From: an uncultured Pseudanabaenaceae cyanobacterium
Lineage (GTDB): Bacteria > Cyanobacteriota > Cyanobacteriia > PCC-9006 > JAAUQQ01
Direction of reading: 5' to 3'
Length of the DNA: 58,948 bases
NCBI GenBank assembly: GCA_938002085.1
Contig: CALLAT010000035.1
Location: 1 to 58,948 of the forward strand
Numbering within the stretch: position 1 is the stretch's first letter; every line of letters starts with the position of its first letter. Below the pieces are notes generated by a model. The model had not been told where the DNA came from. It saw only the letters and a program-made list of their open reading frames with translations, and did not search any database. The translations under genes and the position numbers were made by a program. Positions 27,447 through 36,821 of the stretch are shown piece by piece.

Positions 27447-27995
27447 ATGACGACCCCTCGCCTCGACAACTTTTCCGTTCAGAAAATCGCTGAGCAATTC
27501 CGTCTGCTGGGTTGGATTAGTTTTTGGGCCCAGATTGTTCTTGGGGTCATCGCAGGGATTATGGCAGTGGTTGGAACCGTCGTAGAGAAATCAGGCAGTG
27601 CGGGCCTGAGCGGTATTCCCTTTACTTTTGGCGGCCTTATAGCCCTGTTTGTTTCAGCTTACTGGGCTTATCGCTATACAAGGCTATCTAGGCAGTTGCG
27701 AGCCAGTGACACCCAAGCGCGACCCAGCCGGGCTGAAACCATTGGCCTAATGCGCAAGGGCCTGATGACCACATTAGTGGGACTGGTTTTGACAACGATT
27801 GGCTCTGAAGCCGTCTCAGGCGTGTTGTTTACGAAAGCCCTAAACCAAGGTGTTGCAGGATTCGTCAATACTGATCCAAGCCGCTATATCCAGCCAGTAG
27901 ACCTGTTTGTCGTTCTAGCGAATACCCATATCGTCACCGCCCATGTGCTGAGCTTGGGTCTATCTCTCTGGCTACTCAATCGAGTCATTCGCTAG
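27447..27995 (+). CDS. DUF3611 family membrane protein
   Basis: The product is 182 residues with four predicted membrane segments: around 24-45 (WIQ-type start then IVLGVIAGIMAVVGTVV), 56-75 (GGLIALFVSAYWAY), 107-130 (GLMTTLVGLVLTTIGSE) and 155-178 (NTHIVTAHVLSLGLSLWLL). DUF3611 is found in cyanobacteria and plastids. Its role is not established. It is a single gene ended by a strong terminator. Confidence 0.85.
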   Translation: MTTPRLDNFSVQKIAEQFRLLGWISFWAQIVLGVIAGIMAVVGTVVEKSGSAGLSGIPFTFGGLIALFVSAYWAYRYTRLSRQLRASDTQARPSRAETIGLMRKGLMTTLVGLVLTTIGSEAVSGVLFTKALNQGVAGFVNTDPSRYIQPVDLFVVLANTHIVTAHVLSLGLSLWLLNRVIR

Positions 27996-28031
27996 GAGCT
28001 CAAATTTGCCAAAGTATAGATTCCCAGACTG

Positions 28032-28069
28032 AAAAAAACACTGATGCAACTTTGCATCAGTGTTTTTTT
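28032..28069. terminator. Bidirectional intrinsic terminator between DUF3611 and lepB
   Basis: Perfect 18-base arms (28032-28049 and 28052-28069) consist of seven A, then CACTGATGCAA, and the mirror complement ending in seven T. It lies 36 bases after one stop codon and 36 before the other, so it serves both convergent genes. Confidence 0.93.
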
Positions 28070-28105
28070 GAATGAACACAATCAGAAGGCATCCATGAGG
28101 GCGGT

Positions 28106-28771
28106 CTAATCTTGGGCTTCCGCTGCCTCAGATTCTAGACTGGCAGGATAAATGGGCTCTTCTACGCCGCCAATGCGGCTGGGGGGCCAAAAGCGAACGA
28201 CAGCGCGGCCGATAATCTTCTCCCGAGGCACATAGCCCCAGTAGTGGCTGTCGTAGCTGTTGTTGCGGTTATCGCCCAAGACTAAGTAGGAATCTTCGGG
28301 CACACGCTCCGGCAGGTTGAGGTCCTCGGGTTGCCACTGATAGTTGGGGCCTTCTTGGATGTAGTCCTCTTCGATCGCCTGGCCATTGACAAAAACCTGA
28401 CATTCCTGGGACGGCGTCTCGCTTTGGGCAGGGGCTTCGGCGGGCTTGCAGTCCTTGACCTCAACGCGATCGCCCGGCAACCCAATCACGCGCTTAATAA
28501 AAGCATCCTTGAACTCCTGCCGACGGAGCTCATCGGTGGGGTTGAAGACAACGATGTCGCCTCGGTCTGGATCATCGAAGCGATAGCTGACCTTGTCGAT
28601 GATCAAGCGATCATGAACTTCCAGGGTGGGCAGCATGGAGCCAGAGGGAATGAAGCGGGCTTCCGCCACAAAGGTGCGAATGCCGAAGGCGAGGAGGGCG
28701 CTCAATGCGATGGTTTTAAACGCCTCCGCTACAACATTTTCCTGATTGGCTATCGGTTCTTGATCTTTCAT
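28106..28771 (-). CDS. lepB: Signal peptidase I
   Basis: The product is 221 residues. One N-terminal membrane segment (about 17-33, [17 protein letters not shown]) anchors it. The catalytic Ser is in [11 protein letters not shown] and the Lys in [12 protein letters not shown], followed by [17 protein letters not shown]. It cleaves signal peptides of exported proteins at the cytoplasmic or thylakoid membrane. Cyanobacteria often have two such enzymes with different membranes. Which one this is cannot be told. The C-terminal tail is acidic. Confidence 0.95.
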   Translation of the reverse strand: MKDQEPIANQENVVAEAFKTIALSALLAFGIRTFVAEARFIPSGSMLPTLEVHDRLIIDKVSYRFDDPDRGDIVVFNPTDELRRQEFKDAFIKRVIGLPGDRVEVKDCKPAEAPAQSETPSQECQVFVNGQAIEEDYIQEGPNYQWQPEDLNLPERVPEDSYLVLGDNRNNSYDSHYWGYVPREKIIGRAVVRFWPPSRIGGVEEPIYPASLESEAAEAQD

Positions 28772-29079
28772 TAATGGTCGTTGGGGTGAATCCCTTTGAT
28801 TGTCCCTGGAGCCCTGGCAAGCTACGAGATGCGTTGATTAGCAATCATAGCGAAATCCTGTGACAGCGATGGCGTATTTAGGCGGAAGTGATTCAATGTC
28901 ATCGCTATTCAGCAGGATGACATTCCATTTACTATTCCGCAGAAGCTCGCTGCTGTCCCCCAGGGAAGGTGCCATGATTTCCAAAGGGCTCTGACCCCAT
29001 CTGCGGGGGAAAGGTTGCCTATGGACTGAGTGATTCTGCTGTGGCAGGGCTTTTGCTCTCCCCAGCAGGGGGAACTGGT
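28772..29079. other. Region upstream of lepB
   Basis: This 308-base gap separates the 3' end of the phosphodiesterase gene from the lepB start, both on the minus strand. It likely carries the lepB promoter. A minus-strand frame at 28838-29089 looks random in composition. No hairpin stands out. Confidence 0.45.
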
Positions 29080-29844
29080 TCAAGCCCAAACCACCTCCGT
29101 CGTAAAACGCCCATCAGCCTGCAAGTCCAAGACCCTGAACCCAGGCCCCAGCGACTCATCTAAAGCCATTGCTGCCTGCTTTGCCTGGAACTGTACACAA
29201 GTCGAAGGGCTCCCTAGAAATTTAACGCTATGGAGATCGCTTTCAAAGGCCTGGTGAATATGGCCATTGAGCACCAGTTTGATTTGAGGATGGCGATCGC
29301 ACACCGCCAGAAATTCCTCCCCATTCTCCAAAGCAATCCCATCCATCCAAGCAGAGCCGATGGGTACTGGATGATGATGCAGCGCCACAAGCGTCGGTAA
29401 GCTGGGCGCCGCCTGAAGCTGCTCCTCCAGCCAGTCCAAGGCTTCTTGGGCCAGTCGTCCCTGGACCTGCTGGGGCAGCATGGTGCCGAGGAGCAGAATC
29501 TGCCAGCCGCCTTGCTGGATAGCCTTGCTGGGAGAACAGGGCGGTTCGCTGAGGATTTCGAACAGGGCTTCCAGGTTTTGGTCGTGGTTGCCGGGGAGCC
29601 AGTAGGTGGGGATGTTCAGCGGGGCGATCGCGCCATGAAGGTATTCGTAGGATTCCTCGGAGTCGTCCTGGGAGAGGTCGCCTGTGAGGAGGAGGAGATC
29701 GGGTTGAGGCGTGAGGGTTTGGAGCTTGGCGATCGCCTGCTGAAAGGTCTGGTTCGTCTGGCAGCCCAGCATGGTTTGGCTAGGGTCGGCGAAGAGGTGG
29801 GTGTCGGTGAGTTGGGCAATGCGCAAGGTCATACCGGGGGCCAT
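29080..29844 (-). CDS. CpdA-like calcineurin-fold phosphodiesterase
   Basis: The product is 254 residues; a second ATG at 29832 would give 250 and lies closer to the conserved RIAQLTDTHLF. All metal motifs of the metallophosphoesterase fold are present: TDTH, TGDLSQD, PGNHDQN, LHHHP and NGHIHQ. The pattern matches the CpdA group, which hydrolyses cAMP in several bacteria. Activity on cAMP is likely by family, not proven. The window also encodes a class III adenylate cyclase at 54160-55737, so both enzymes may act on one pool. No signal peptide is seen. Confidence 0.88.
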   Translation of the reverse strand: MAPGMTLRIAQLTDTHLFADPSQTMLGCQTNQTFQQAIAKLQTLTPQPDLLLLTGDLSQDDSEESYEYLHGAIAPLNIPTYWLPGNHDQNLEALFEILSEPPCSPSKAIQQGGWQILLLGTMLPQQVQGRLAQEALDWLEEQLQAAPSLPTLVALHHHPVPIGSAWMDGIALENGEEFLAVCDRHPQIKLVLNGHIHQAFESDLHSVKFLGSPSTCVQFQAKQAAMALDESLGPGFRVLDLQADGRFTTEVVWA

Positions 29845-30029
29845 GGAGTTTGCTTGCAGGGATGACCCAAGCGAGCGGCTCGGGTAACTATCAACCTTTA
29901 CAGTCTCTGCAATGGGGCGATTCTGGGCAACTCTCTCGCAAGAGAATCAGCAAACGCCCTTACTGCTGGGAAAGCTAAGCTCAAGTGCAAAAATTCAAGC
30001 GCTATTTCTTCCTGCCCATCAGTAAAGCC

Positions 30030-30821
30030 ATGTCTCCTCAGCCCTCCGACCTATTTCCCCATAACAGCCCCCACCCTTTAGATGGCCAGGTGTTTGAGGC
30101 GATCACCACCAAGGATCAGGCGCATTTGGCCGCTCTATTTAGCGCAGGCGCGAGAGTTAATGCTGTACATGGCAAGAAAGGCCACACCGCTTTGAGCGCA
30201 GCCGTTGAGCAGGGCGATCGCAATCTCATCCAATTCCTACTAGACCAGGGGGCTGATGTGAACGGTGCTGGTCTCCATGGCGAAACCGCCCTAATGACCG
30301 CAGCGAGTCTAAGCCGCCTAGAGCTGCTCCAATTGCTCCTAGAGCAAGGGGCTCGTATCGAGGCGATGTCTAGTGATGGCGATACTGCCCTCTGCCTTGC
30401 CGCAGGCTCTACAGCCTGGGTGTTGGTCGACGAAGATCCATTGGAGGCCTCTTCCGGCATTACAAGGCAAACCCCAGCGGGGCTAGAGCAACTTTGCCCA
30501 ACGGATGAGCGCCAAGTGATGGCAGTGGTGGAATGGCTGCTGGAGGCTGGAGCCCAGCTCAACCGTGGGGGATGCAGTGCCACGCCATTGATGGAAGCCG
30601 CTCGCTACGGGCAGCTGAAGCTGTTGAAATTGCTGCTACAGCGCGGTGCGAACCCTCAGCTCGCGGCCAAAGACGGGCAAACCGCTCTGGATGTCGCCAA
30701 GATCTACAATCAAACGCGGGCGCTGACTCTGTTAGAAGCGCACCAAAAGGCATCGACACAAGGCATCGAATCTGAGGATGACGCAAAACCAACCGAATCA
30801 GCCCAACTCGCCGCAGCCTAA
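30030..30821 (+). CDS. Ankyrin-repeat protein
   Basis: The product is 263 residues from the ATG at 30030; a GTG at 29985 would add 15. It has five to six ankyrin repeats, for example KKGHTALSAAVEQGDRNLI, HGETALMTAASLSRLELL, GDTALCLAAGSTAW and CSATPLMEAARYGQLKLLK. Repeats four is interrupted by an insert of about 30 residues. Ankyrin repeats bind proteins; the partner is unknown. No signal peptide or membrane segment is seen. The last 44 bases overlap the bioF start, which suggests coupling or a later true bioF start. Confidence 0.87.
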   Translation: MSPQPSDLFPHNSPHPLDGQVFEAITTKDQAHLAALFSAGARVNAVHGKKGHTALSAAVEQGDRNLIQFLLDQGADVNGAGLHGETALMTAASLSRLELLQLLLEQGARIEAMSSDGDTALCLAAGSTAWVLVDEDPLEASSGITRQTPAGLEQLCPTDERQVMAVVEWLLEAGAQLNRGGCSATPLMEAARYGQLKLLKLLLQRGANPQLAAKDGQTALDVAKIYNQTRALTLLEAHQKASTQGIESEDDAKPTESAQLAAA

Positions 30822-32022
30822 CGCTTCACCCCACGCTGTTCCAGCGAAAACGATTTCAAGCAAAAGTTGGCCTTTTGCTGAGCAAGCGTTAGCAGAACGA
30901 GAAGCAAGTCATCGTAGACGAGCCTTGCGATCGCTTACCCCCATCGACACCCTCCATGTCAGCCGAGAGGGTCAAACGCTGCTAAATTTCAGCGCCAATG
31001 ACTACCTGGGCCTAGCCAAACATCCCCAGGTCATCGCGAGATCAGTGGATTACACCCAGCGCTACGGCACCAGCGCCACGGCATCTCGACTGGTCGCGGG
31101 CGCATTCACCATCCACGAGCAGTTGGAAGCGCAACTGTCATCGTCATTGGGCCATGAGGCCGCCCTGCTATTTGGCACGGGCTTCCAGGCCAATTCCACG
31201 GTGATTCCCGCCCTGGTAGGAAATGACGCCAAGGAGACGCTGGTTCTCTGCGATCGCCTCGTCCACAACAGCTTGGTCAAAGGCATTCTCGCCAGCGGAG
31301 CCCGCTTTATCCGCTTTCCCCACAACGACATGGCAGCGCTGGAGCGGCAGCTAAAGAAAGGGGCTGAAAAATATCAGCGGCTGATGGTGATTAGCGAGAC
31401 GGTTTTTAGCATGGATGGCGATCGGGCCGATGTTGACGCTCTAATCAGCCTCGCGAACCGCTTCAACGCCTTCCTTTACCTCGATGATGCCCACGCCCTC
31501 GGCGTCCTCGGCCCAGATGGCATGGGCTTAGGGGCTCGACGACCCGGTGTAGATTTACTCGTCGGCACCTTTGGCAAGGCCTGTGGCGCAGCAGGGGCCT
31601 TTGTCACCTGCTCCGAGCAATTGCGCGACTATCTGATCAACTTCTGCGCAGGAGTGATTTACACAACGGCCCTTCCCCCCGGCGTGGTTGGAGCCGTGTC
31701 TGCTGCCTTGGACTTAATTCCCAACTTGGAAGCAGAACGGCAGCACCTTGCCACCGAGGCCCAATGGTTGCGCCATCAACTGGAAGAGTTGGGCTATGGA
31801 ACAGGCGGCTCAGAATCCCAGATTGTCCCCGCCATCATCGGTCCAGAAGCGGAGACTTTGGCGCTTGCCAACCATCTAGAAACCCAGGGTTACCTCGCCA
31901 CCGCCATTCGTCCTCCCACGGTCCCAGCCAATACAGCCCGCATCCGCTTTGCCCTGTCCTGTCATCACCAACGGGAGCATTTAGGAGGGCTGGTCGATGC
32001 GATCGCTGCCCAGGCAGCCTAG
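30778..32022 (+). CDS. bioF: 8-amino-7-oxononanoate synthase BioF
   Basis: The product is 414 residues. It is an alpha-oxoamine synthase of fold type I. Visible motifs are NFSANDYLGLAKHP, RYGTSATASRLVAG, DDAHALGVLG and the PLP lysine in VGTFGKACGAAGAF. The enzyme joins pimeloyl-ACP and alanine in biotin synthesis. The first 35 residues are Asn/Pro/Ser-rich and outside the fold. The ATG at 30778 overlaps the ankyrin gene by 44 bases with GAGG just before it. It opens the cluster bioF-orf-esterase-bioC-fusion-bioD. Confidence 0.95.
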   Translation: MTQNQPNQPNSPQPNASPHAVPAKTISSKSWPFAEQALAEREASHRRRALRSLTPIDTLHVSREGQTLLNFSANDYLGLAKHPQVIARSVDYTQRYGTSATASRLVAGAFTIHEQLEAQLSSSLGHEAALLFGTGFQANSTVIPALVGNDAKETLVLCDRLVHNSLVKGILASGARFIRFPHNDMAALERQLKKGAEKYQRLMVISETVFSMDGDRADVDALISLANRFNAFLYLDDAHALGVLGPDGMGLGARRPGVDLLVGTFGKACGAAGAFVTCSEQLRDYLINFCAGVIYTTALPPGVVGAVSAALDLIPNLEAERQHLATEAQWLRHQLEELGYGTGGSESQIVPAIIGPEAETLALANHLETQGYLATAIRPPTVPANTARIRFALSCHHQREHLGGLVDAIAAQAA

Positions 32023-32119
32023 GGAACCCGCAGCATTTCGTCTCGCAAAGGTTTGAAAAGCGCCAAATGCTGTGGAAGGCTTAAAGGAAGACAATCTCTC
32101 CCCTCCCTAACTCAGTGAC

Positions 32120-32536
32120 ATGGAACTCTCAGGCACCCTCAAATATGGCGGTTACGGTCTCGGCGGGTTGTTTTTGCTGCTAGTCATCTTTTGGATTATC
32201 TCGGCAGTGCGCATTGTCCAACGGACCAAGGGATTACCCCAGGCGCTGAATAACTTCTTTGCCGCGATCGTCAATGGCAAGCTGGATGCCGCCTATGGCA
32301 TGACCACCAAGGCCTACCGCAACCAGGTCAACCGCAAAGACTTCGTCAAGTTCATCAAGAAGAATAATCTTAAGCAGTACAAAACCTCCAAACTAGCTGC
32401 GCCCATGAGCGAAGAGGGCCTACAGCGGCTCAATATCACAGCCGAGCTGAACAGTGGTTCTGGCGTTCCCCTCAGCTTCTTGTGGACCCAGGAAGGCGAC
32501 ACATGGAAGATTGAGCAATTGGTTACCCGTGATTGA
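32120..32536 (+). CDS. Membrane-anchored small protein with NTF2-like pattern
   Basis: The product is 138 residues. One N-terminal membrane segment (about 10-32, GGYGLGGLFLLLVIFWIISAV) is followed by a soluble domain. The domain reads AVNFFAAIVNGKLDAAYGMTTKAY-like (ALNNFFAAIVNGKLDAAYGM), ending in PLSFLWTQEGDTWKIEQL, which fits an NTF2-like or DUF4864-type fold. Such domains often bind small ligands or stabilise complexes. Its role is unknown. It sits between bioF and the esterase gene, 97 bases after the first and 37 before the second. Confidence 0.8.
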   Translation: MELSGTLKYGGYGLGGLFLLLVIFWIISAVRIVQRTKGLPQALNNFFAAIVNGKLDAAYGMTTKAYRNQVNRKDFVKFIKKNNLKQYKTSKLAAPMSEEGLQRLNITAELNSGSGVPLSFLWTQEGDTWKIEQLVTRD

Positions 32537-32573
32537 GGTGTGATTCAGTCGAGCTTTTCAGACGGACCAAACC

Positions 32574-33260
32574 GTGCAACCTGAGACTCCTAAAGCAGAA
32601 GCAATCGCTTACCACGGCTGGGGCTTTGATCGGCAATGCTGGCAACCCTGGCAAGCCAAATTTGCTGAGCAGGGTATTCCGCTCAAGGCCTTCGACCGAG
32701 GCTACTTTGGAGCATCAACTCGGCCAACGTTTGAGTATCCAGAAAGCCACAAGATAGTCCTGGCCCACTCTTATGGCCTCCACCTCTGCCCCTCTCAACA
32801 GTTGCGGGTGGCGGATTTGGTGGTGGTCTTTGGAGGGTTCCACCGCTTTCATCCCGATGAACCCAAGGCAGAGCGACGTTCTCGCCGGGTCCTTCAGCAA
32901 ATGATTAGCCAATTTGAGCAAGATCCAGATCAGGTGCTCCAGGCTTTTTGGCAAAACTGCGGCCTGCCGCCAAGACAATGGCCCGACCGTTCAACCAAAG
33001 TTCTACAGCCACTGGCCCATGACTTGCAGGACTTGGATCATTCCTTGCTCTGTATTGAGTTTTTGGCGAGGCGACCTAGGGTTTTGGTGGTTCACGGGCG
33101 GGAAGATGCGATCGCTCCCCTATCCCAAGGCCAAGACCTCGCCCAAGAACTCTTCAATAACGCCGAACTGATTGAACTTAACGGCCCCCACGCCCTTCCC
33201 TTCACCCAGATTGAAGCCTGCTGGGAAGCGATCCAGCCCTCCCTAACCGCCATCCTGTAG
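32574..33260 (+). CDS. Alpha/beta hydrolase, probable pimeloyl-ACP methyl ester esterase (BioH/BioK type)
   Basis: The product is 228 residues from a GTG. The alpha/beta hydrolase parts are IAYHGWGFDRQCWQPW near the N-terminus, the nucleophile elbow LAHSYGLH with Ser, VVHGREDAIAP for the acid and NGPHALPF for the His. Its place between bioF and bioC fits the esterase that frees pimeloyl-ACP methyl ester at the end of the BioC route. In some Synechococcus the equivalent gene bioK lies between bioF and bioC. The assignment rests on position and fold, not on family-specific residues. Confidence 0.78.
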   Translation: MQPETPKAEAIAYHGWGFDRQCWQPWQAKFAEQGIPLKAFDRGYFGASTRPTFEYPESHKIVLAHSYGLHLCPSQQLRVADLVVVFGGFHRFHPDEPKAERRSRRVLQQMISQFEQDPDQVLQAFWQNCGLPPRQWPDRSTKVLQPLAHDLQDLDHSLLCIEFLARRPRVLVVHGREDAIAPLSQGQDLAQELFNNAELIELNGPHALPFTQIEACWEAIQPSLTAIL

Positions 33261-33363
33261 GGGCATGTTTGTGAAGTGACCTAAGCCTTTGCAACGGACT
33301 GCTGCACCAGGAACCTCCAACCACTGCCACCGCCGTAAAATCAACAGGCCCCGTTCGTGCCCC

Positions 33364-34224
33364 ATGCCCTTGGAACAACAGTCTCCCCAGCAGCCTCCTA
33401 GCTCCCACGAAGCCATCGCCGCATCCTTTGGAGCCGCTGCCCACACCTATGACGACTACGCTCTTGTACAGGAGCAATGTGCCCGGCAGCTCGTAGCGTT
33501 TCTCAGCGATAAAGACATGGGGAAAGTTCCCCCCGCTCCCATTCTGGAGATCGGCTGTGGCACAGGCTTTTTGAGTGAACAGCTTTTGGGTCGCTATGGC
33601 GATCGCCACCGCCTCTACTTCACCGACCTCGCCCCCCAAATGGTCCAGGCCTGCCAAGAGCGCCTCGCTGCCCCCCACTTCGCCACACTGGGCCCCGACG
33701 GCGCAGCGCCCGTCTTTCAAGTGCGAGAAATGGATGGAGCTGACCTGGATCCAGAACAAACCGAGAGTCGCTTTGGCCTGATCGCCAGCAGTTTTGCCCT
33801 GCAATGGTTTGCGAATCCCGAAGCGATTCTGAGCCAATGGCTCGGTTGCTTAATGCCGGGGGGCTGGCTGGCGATCGCCTTCCCCACCTGCCACAGCTTT
33901 CGCCAACTCCAAACCCAATGCACCGCCTTGGAATTGCCCTACCCCGTCATGGCAATGCCGGACCCCACCCCTTTGATTTCCTGGGGCTGGGAACAGGCTG
34001 AGCAATGCATCTTCCACCAGGACTTCGTTCCGCTTCAAGCGCCTAGTGCCCAGGCTTTTCTCCGTCACTTCAACCGCATTGGTGCAGTCCCGGACAATCA
34101 CAGCCAACAACTCTCAACAGCTCAGCTTCGCCGTCTTATTCGCCACTGGAATAAAACAGCGACTCGTTCCAAAGATGACATCACCGTCGACTACCACGTC
34201 ACCTATTTACTCTTGCAACGATGA
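33364..34224 (+). CDS. bioC: Malonyl-ACP O-methyltransferase BioC
   Basis: The product is 286 residues from the ATG at 33364; an earlier in-frame TTG is less likely. It has the SAM-binding motif ILEIGCGTGFLSEQLL and the start SHEAIAASFGAAAHTYDDYALVQEQ, typical of BioC. The motif LIASSFALQWFANPEA follows. BioC methylates malonyl-ACP so that the fatty acid machinery can extend it to pimeloyl-ACP methyl ester. The gene follows the esterase gene by 103 bases. The remainder of the cluster is interrupted by the fusion gene. Confidence 0.93.
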   Translation: MPLEQQSPQQPPSSHEAIAASFGAAAHTYDDYALVQEQCARQLVAFLSDKDMGKVPPAPILEIGCGTGFLSEQLLGRYGDRHRLYFTDLAPQMVQACQERLAAPHFATLGPDGAAPVFQVREMDGADLDPEQTESRFGLIASSFALQWFANPEAILSQWLGCLMPGGWLAIAFPTCHSFRQLQTQCTALELPYPVMAMPDPTPLISWGWEQAEQCIFHQDFVPLQAPSAQAFLRHFNRIGAVPDNHSQQLSTAQLRRLIRHWNKTATRSKDDITVDYHVTYLLLQR

Positions 34225-34509
34225 ATGACCTGACGACTGCCATCGTTGGCCAGCAATCACCCCAAAGAATCCACTTCGATGCTCTCTCATGGCTCGATCA
34301 CCGAAACCGGACGGCTTAACACAAATTCGGAGTGCTCCCTACGAAATCTTAAAGCTCAAGTAAAGCCTTCGGGTTATTAAAATCCGTTCGGAAGCTTGGC
34401 CTAGAGGAGACTTCAAATTGTTCCCAAAGACGAGCGAAACCCCAGGCATACAGTCCAAACGCCGTGAAGTTATCACCTCCTCTACTGACTCAGGAGCGAA
34501 AGCATCAGC

Positions 34510-36789
34510 ATGAACGCATTTGACGCGCAACGGGCTCGCCTAAAGGCAGCGCTCGAGCGATCGCCTTCCATGTATCCGGGTTCAGCCACAGCAGCCAAAT
34601 GCAATAACCTACCCTTGATCAAGGTGGGTCTGGTGGGCTATGGCAATTGGGGCCCCAATATCGCCCGCCAATTTCAAACACTCGGTGACGCCCTACTGGT
34701 TGCCCTCTGTGATCTCTGTCCAGATCGCCTACTCCTAATGGGCAAAGCCCACCCCCAAGCCCAGCTCACCCAAAATTTTGCCGACCTGCTCACAGCGGAC
34801 CTAGACGCGATCGCGATCGCGACCCCAGCCCAAAGCCACTATATTTTGGCCAAACAAGCCCTCGAAGCGGGCAAACATGTCCTCGTGGAAAAGCCCTTGG
34901 CTGCCACCTTAGACGAAGCTCAGGAATTAGCAGAGCTCGCCCAGCGACAAAATTTAGTGCTCATGGTGGGGCACACCTTCGAATACAGCCCCGCCGTCGA
35001 CAAAGTCCGCGAAATTATTGCATCTGGCGAGCTCGGTCCAGTCCAGTACATTGATTCCGTTCGCGTCAATCTCGGACTACTGCGCCCCGATGTCAATGTC
35101 ATCTGGGACCTCGCGATTCACGACGTCTCCATCCTCAACTACATCTTGGGAGAATCAGCCCTTCAGGTCAGCACCACCGGAAAAGCCTGCACCTTACCTG
35201 AACTGGGACTTCACGATGTGGCAACACTCACCCTGCAATATCCCCGCAAGCTACTCACCACCATTCGAGTGAGCTGGCTTGAGCCCATCCAACGTCGAAC
35301 CCTCACCATCGTGGGCCGTGACAAAACCTTGATCTATGACGAAACGGCAGAATTTGCCGTCAGCCTCTACGACAGTGGCGTTGAGGTGGAGAAGGAGAAC
35401 ATCGGACAGACCCACCACCAACCCACAGACTGGCCTGTGAACTACCGTCGGGGCAACAAAAAATCCTATGCCTTGCCCCAAGCGGAGCCCCTCACTCAGC
35501 TCAGTCAACATTTCCTCGACTGTATTATTCGGCATCGCTTGGGTAAGCCTTGCACCCCCCGCAGTTCAGCCCAAGTCGGCTTAGCAGCAGTCCAAGTTCT
35601 GGAAGCTGCTCAACTATCCCTAGAAGCAGATGGAGCCATCGTTGATGTTAAAACCCAAGCGATCGCCACGACCGCCTGCGACGCTTCGAAACTTGCCGCT
35701 CGATTTAAGCAGTCTGAATCCAGCCCTCTAGGGCGAATCAGCTCCATGGCTAACAGCGATTCTAGCGATCGCATCGCCCAGATTAAAAACCTCGTTGGCA
35801 TCGTGGTCGTCGGACGAAATGAAGGCGAACAATTGAACCGTGCCCTAAACTCGGCCCAGGTCGAAGGCTGCACCGTGGTTTATGTCGATTCAGGCTCTAC
35901 GGACGACAGCGTGGCGGTGGCAAAACAACTCGGCGTAGAAGTCGTGGAGCTCGATCCAAACTCCGCCTTCACTGCCGCCCGCGCTTACAACAGTGGCGTG
36001 AAACGCCTGCAAGAACTGAGCCCGAACGTGGAATTTGTTCAATTCCTCGATGGCGACTGCGCCCTCGTTGACCATTGGCTGGACCAAGCCTTCCGCACCA
36101 TGGAAGGAGATCGCGACCTTGCTGTGATTTGCGGACGGCGGCGAGAGGAGTTTCGGACTCGCAACGTCTTCCATCGCCTCATGGATATGGAATGGAACAC
36201 TCGCATCGGTGAGCTGACCGAATGTGGTGCCGAGGGGTTGATGCGCCTCAGCCTGTTCAATCAAGTGGGCGGATTTGATGAGAGTTTGATTGCTGGAGAA
36301 GAGCCAGAATTATGTCTCCGTCTGCGACGGGCGGGAGGCAAAGTTATGCGCATCGATGCAGATGTCTCCTTACATGATGTGCAAATGAACCAAGTCAGCC
36401 AGTGGTGGAAACGCACGCTGCGCAATGGCTATTCCATGGCTGAAAGTGCTTGGCTCTATGGCGCGGCTCCAGAACGCTTTTACCTCAAGCAATCTTTGAG
36501 TACTTGGCTCTGGGCCTTGGTGATTCCTGCCTTGGCGATCGCCACAGCCCTCCCCTCCCAAGGCATCAGCCTTCTAGCCCTGCTAATGCTCTACAGCTTC
36601 CAGACTTACCGCGTCGCCCGCTACCGCAATCTCGCCCATGGCGATGCCCCCCCAGATGCCTGGCTATACGGCCTCTTCTGCATCCTTGGCAAAGTTCCTG
36701 AGCTCCAGGGGCAAATTGAATTTTGGTTGCGCCTCGCCCTAGGACGTCGTCGAGGCATCGTGGAATATAAACAGCCCCTCAGCTCCTAG
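34510..36789 (+). CDS. Fusion of Gfo/Idh/MocA oxidoreductase and family 2 glycosyltransferase
   Basis: The product is 759 residues in one frame. Residues about 36-390 are a Gfo/Idh/MocA dehydrogenase: IKVGLVGYGNWGPNIARQF (NAD binding), AIATPAQSHY, HVLVEKPLA and the region IWDLAIHDVSILNYILG. A low-complexity linker (395-425) follows. Residues about 427-690 are a GT2 transferase: VGIVVVGRNEGEQLNRAL, YVDSGSTDDSV, FLDGDCAL and GGFDESLIAGEEPELCLRLR. A hydrophobic segment (about 660-695) comes near the end. An internal ATG at 35746 could also start the GT2 part alone. The pair likely makes and transfers a modified sugar. It lies between bioC and bioD without evident link to biotin. Confidence 0.92.
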   Translation: MNAFDAQRARLKAALERSPSMYPGSATAAKCNNLPLIKVGLVGYGNWGPNIARQFQTLGDALLVALCDLCPDRLLLMGKAHPQAQLTQNFADLLTADLDAIAIATPAQSHYILAKQALEAGKHVLVEKPLAATLDEAQELAELAQRQNLVLMVGHTFEYSPAVDKVREIIASGELGPVQYIDSVRVNLGLLRPDVNVIWDLAIHDVSILNYILGESALQVSTTGKACTLPELGLHDVATLTLQYPRKLLTTIRVSWLEPIQRRTLTIVGRDKTLIYDETAEFAVSLYDSGVEVEKENIGQTHHQPTDWPVNYRRGNKKSYALPQAEPLTQLSQHFLDCIIRHRLGKPCTPRSSAQVGLAAVQVLEAAQLSLEADGAIVDVKTQAIATTACDASKLAARFKQSESSPLGRISSMANSDSSDRIAQIKNLVGIVVVGRNEGEQLNRALNSAQVEGCTVVYVDSGSTDDSVAVAKQLGVEVVELDPNSAFTAARAYNSGVKRLQELSPNVEFVQFLDGDCALVDHWLDQAFRTMEGDRDLAVICGRRREEFRTRNVFHRLMDMEWNTRIGELTECGAEGLMRLSLFNQVGGFDESLIAGEEPELCLRLRRAGGKVMRIDADVSLHDVQMNQVSQWWKRTLRNGYSMAESAWLYGAAPERFYLKQSLSTWLWALVIPALAIATALPSQGISLLALLMLYSFQTYRVARYRNLAHGDAPPDAWLYGLFCILGKVPELQGQIEFWLRLALGRRRGIVEYKQPLSS

Positions 36790-36821
36790 GTACAATCAGG
36801 CCAACTCCCTAGCCTTTACCC

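Noticed and set aside
28838..29089. Minus-strand frame of 83 codons between lepB and the phosphodiesterase gene
   Set aside because: It overlaps the end of the phosphodiesterase gene and has no recognisable features.
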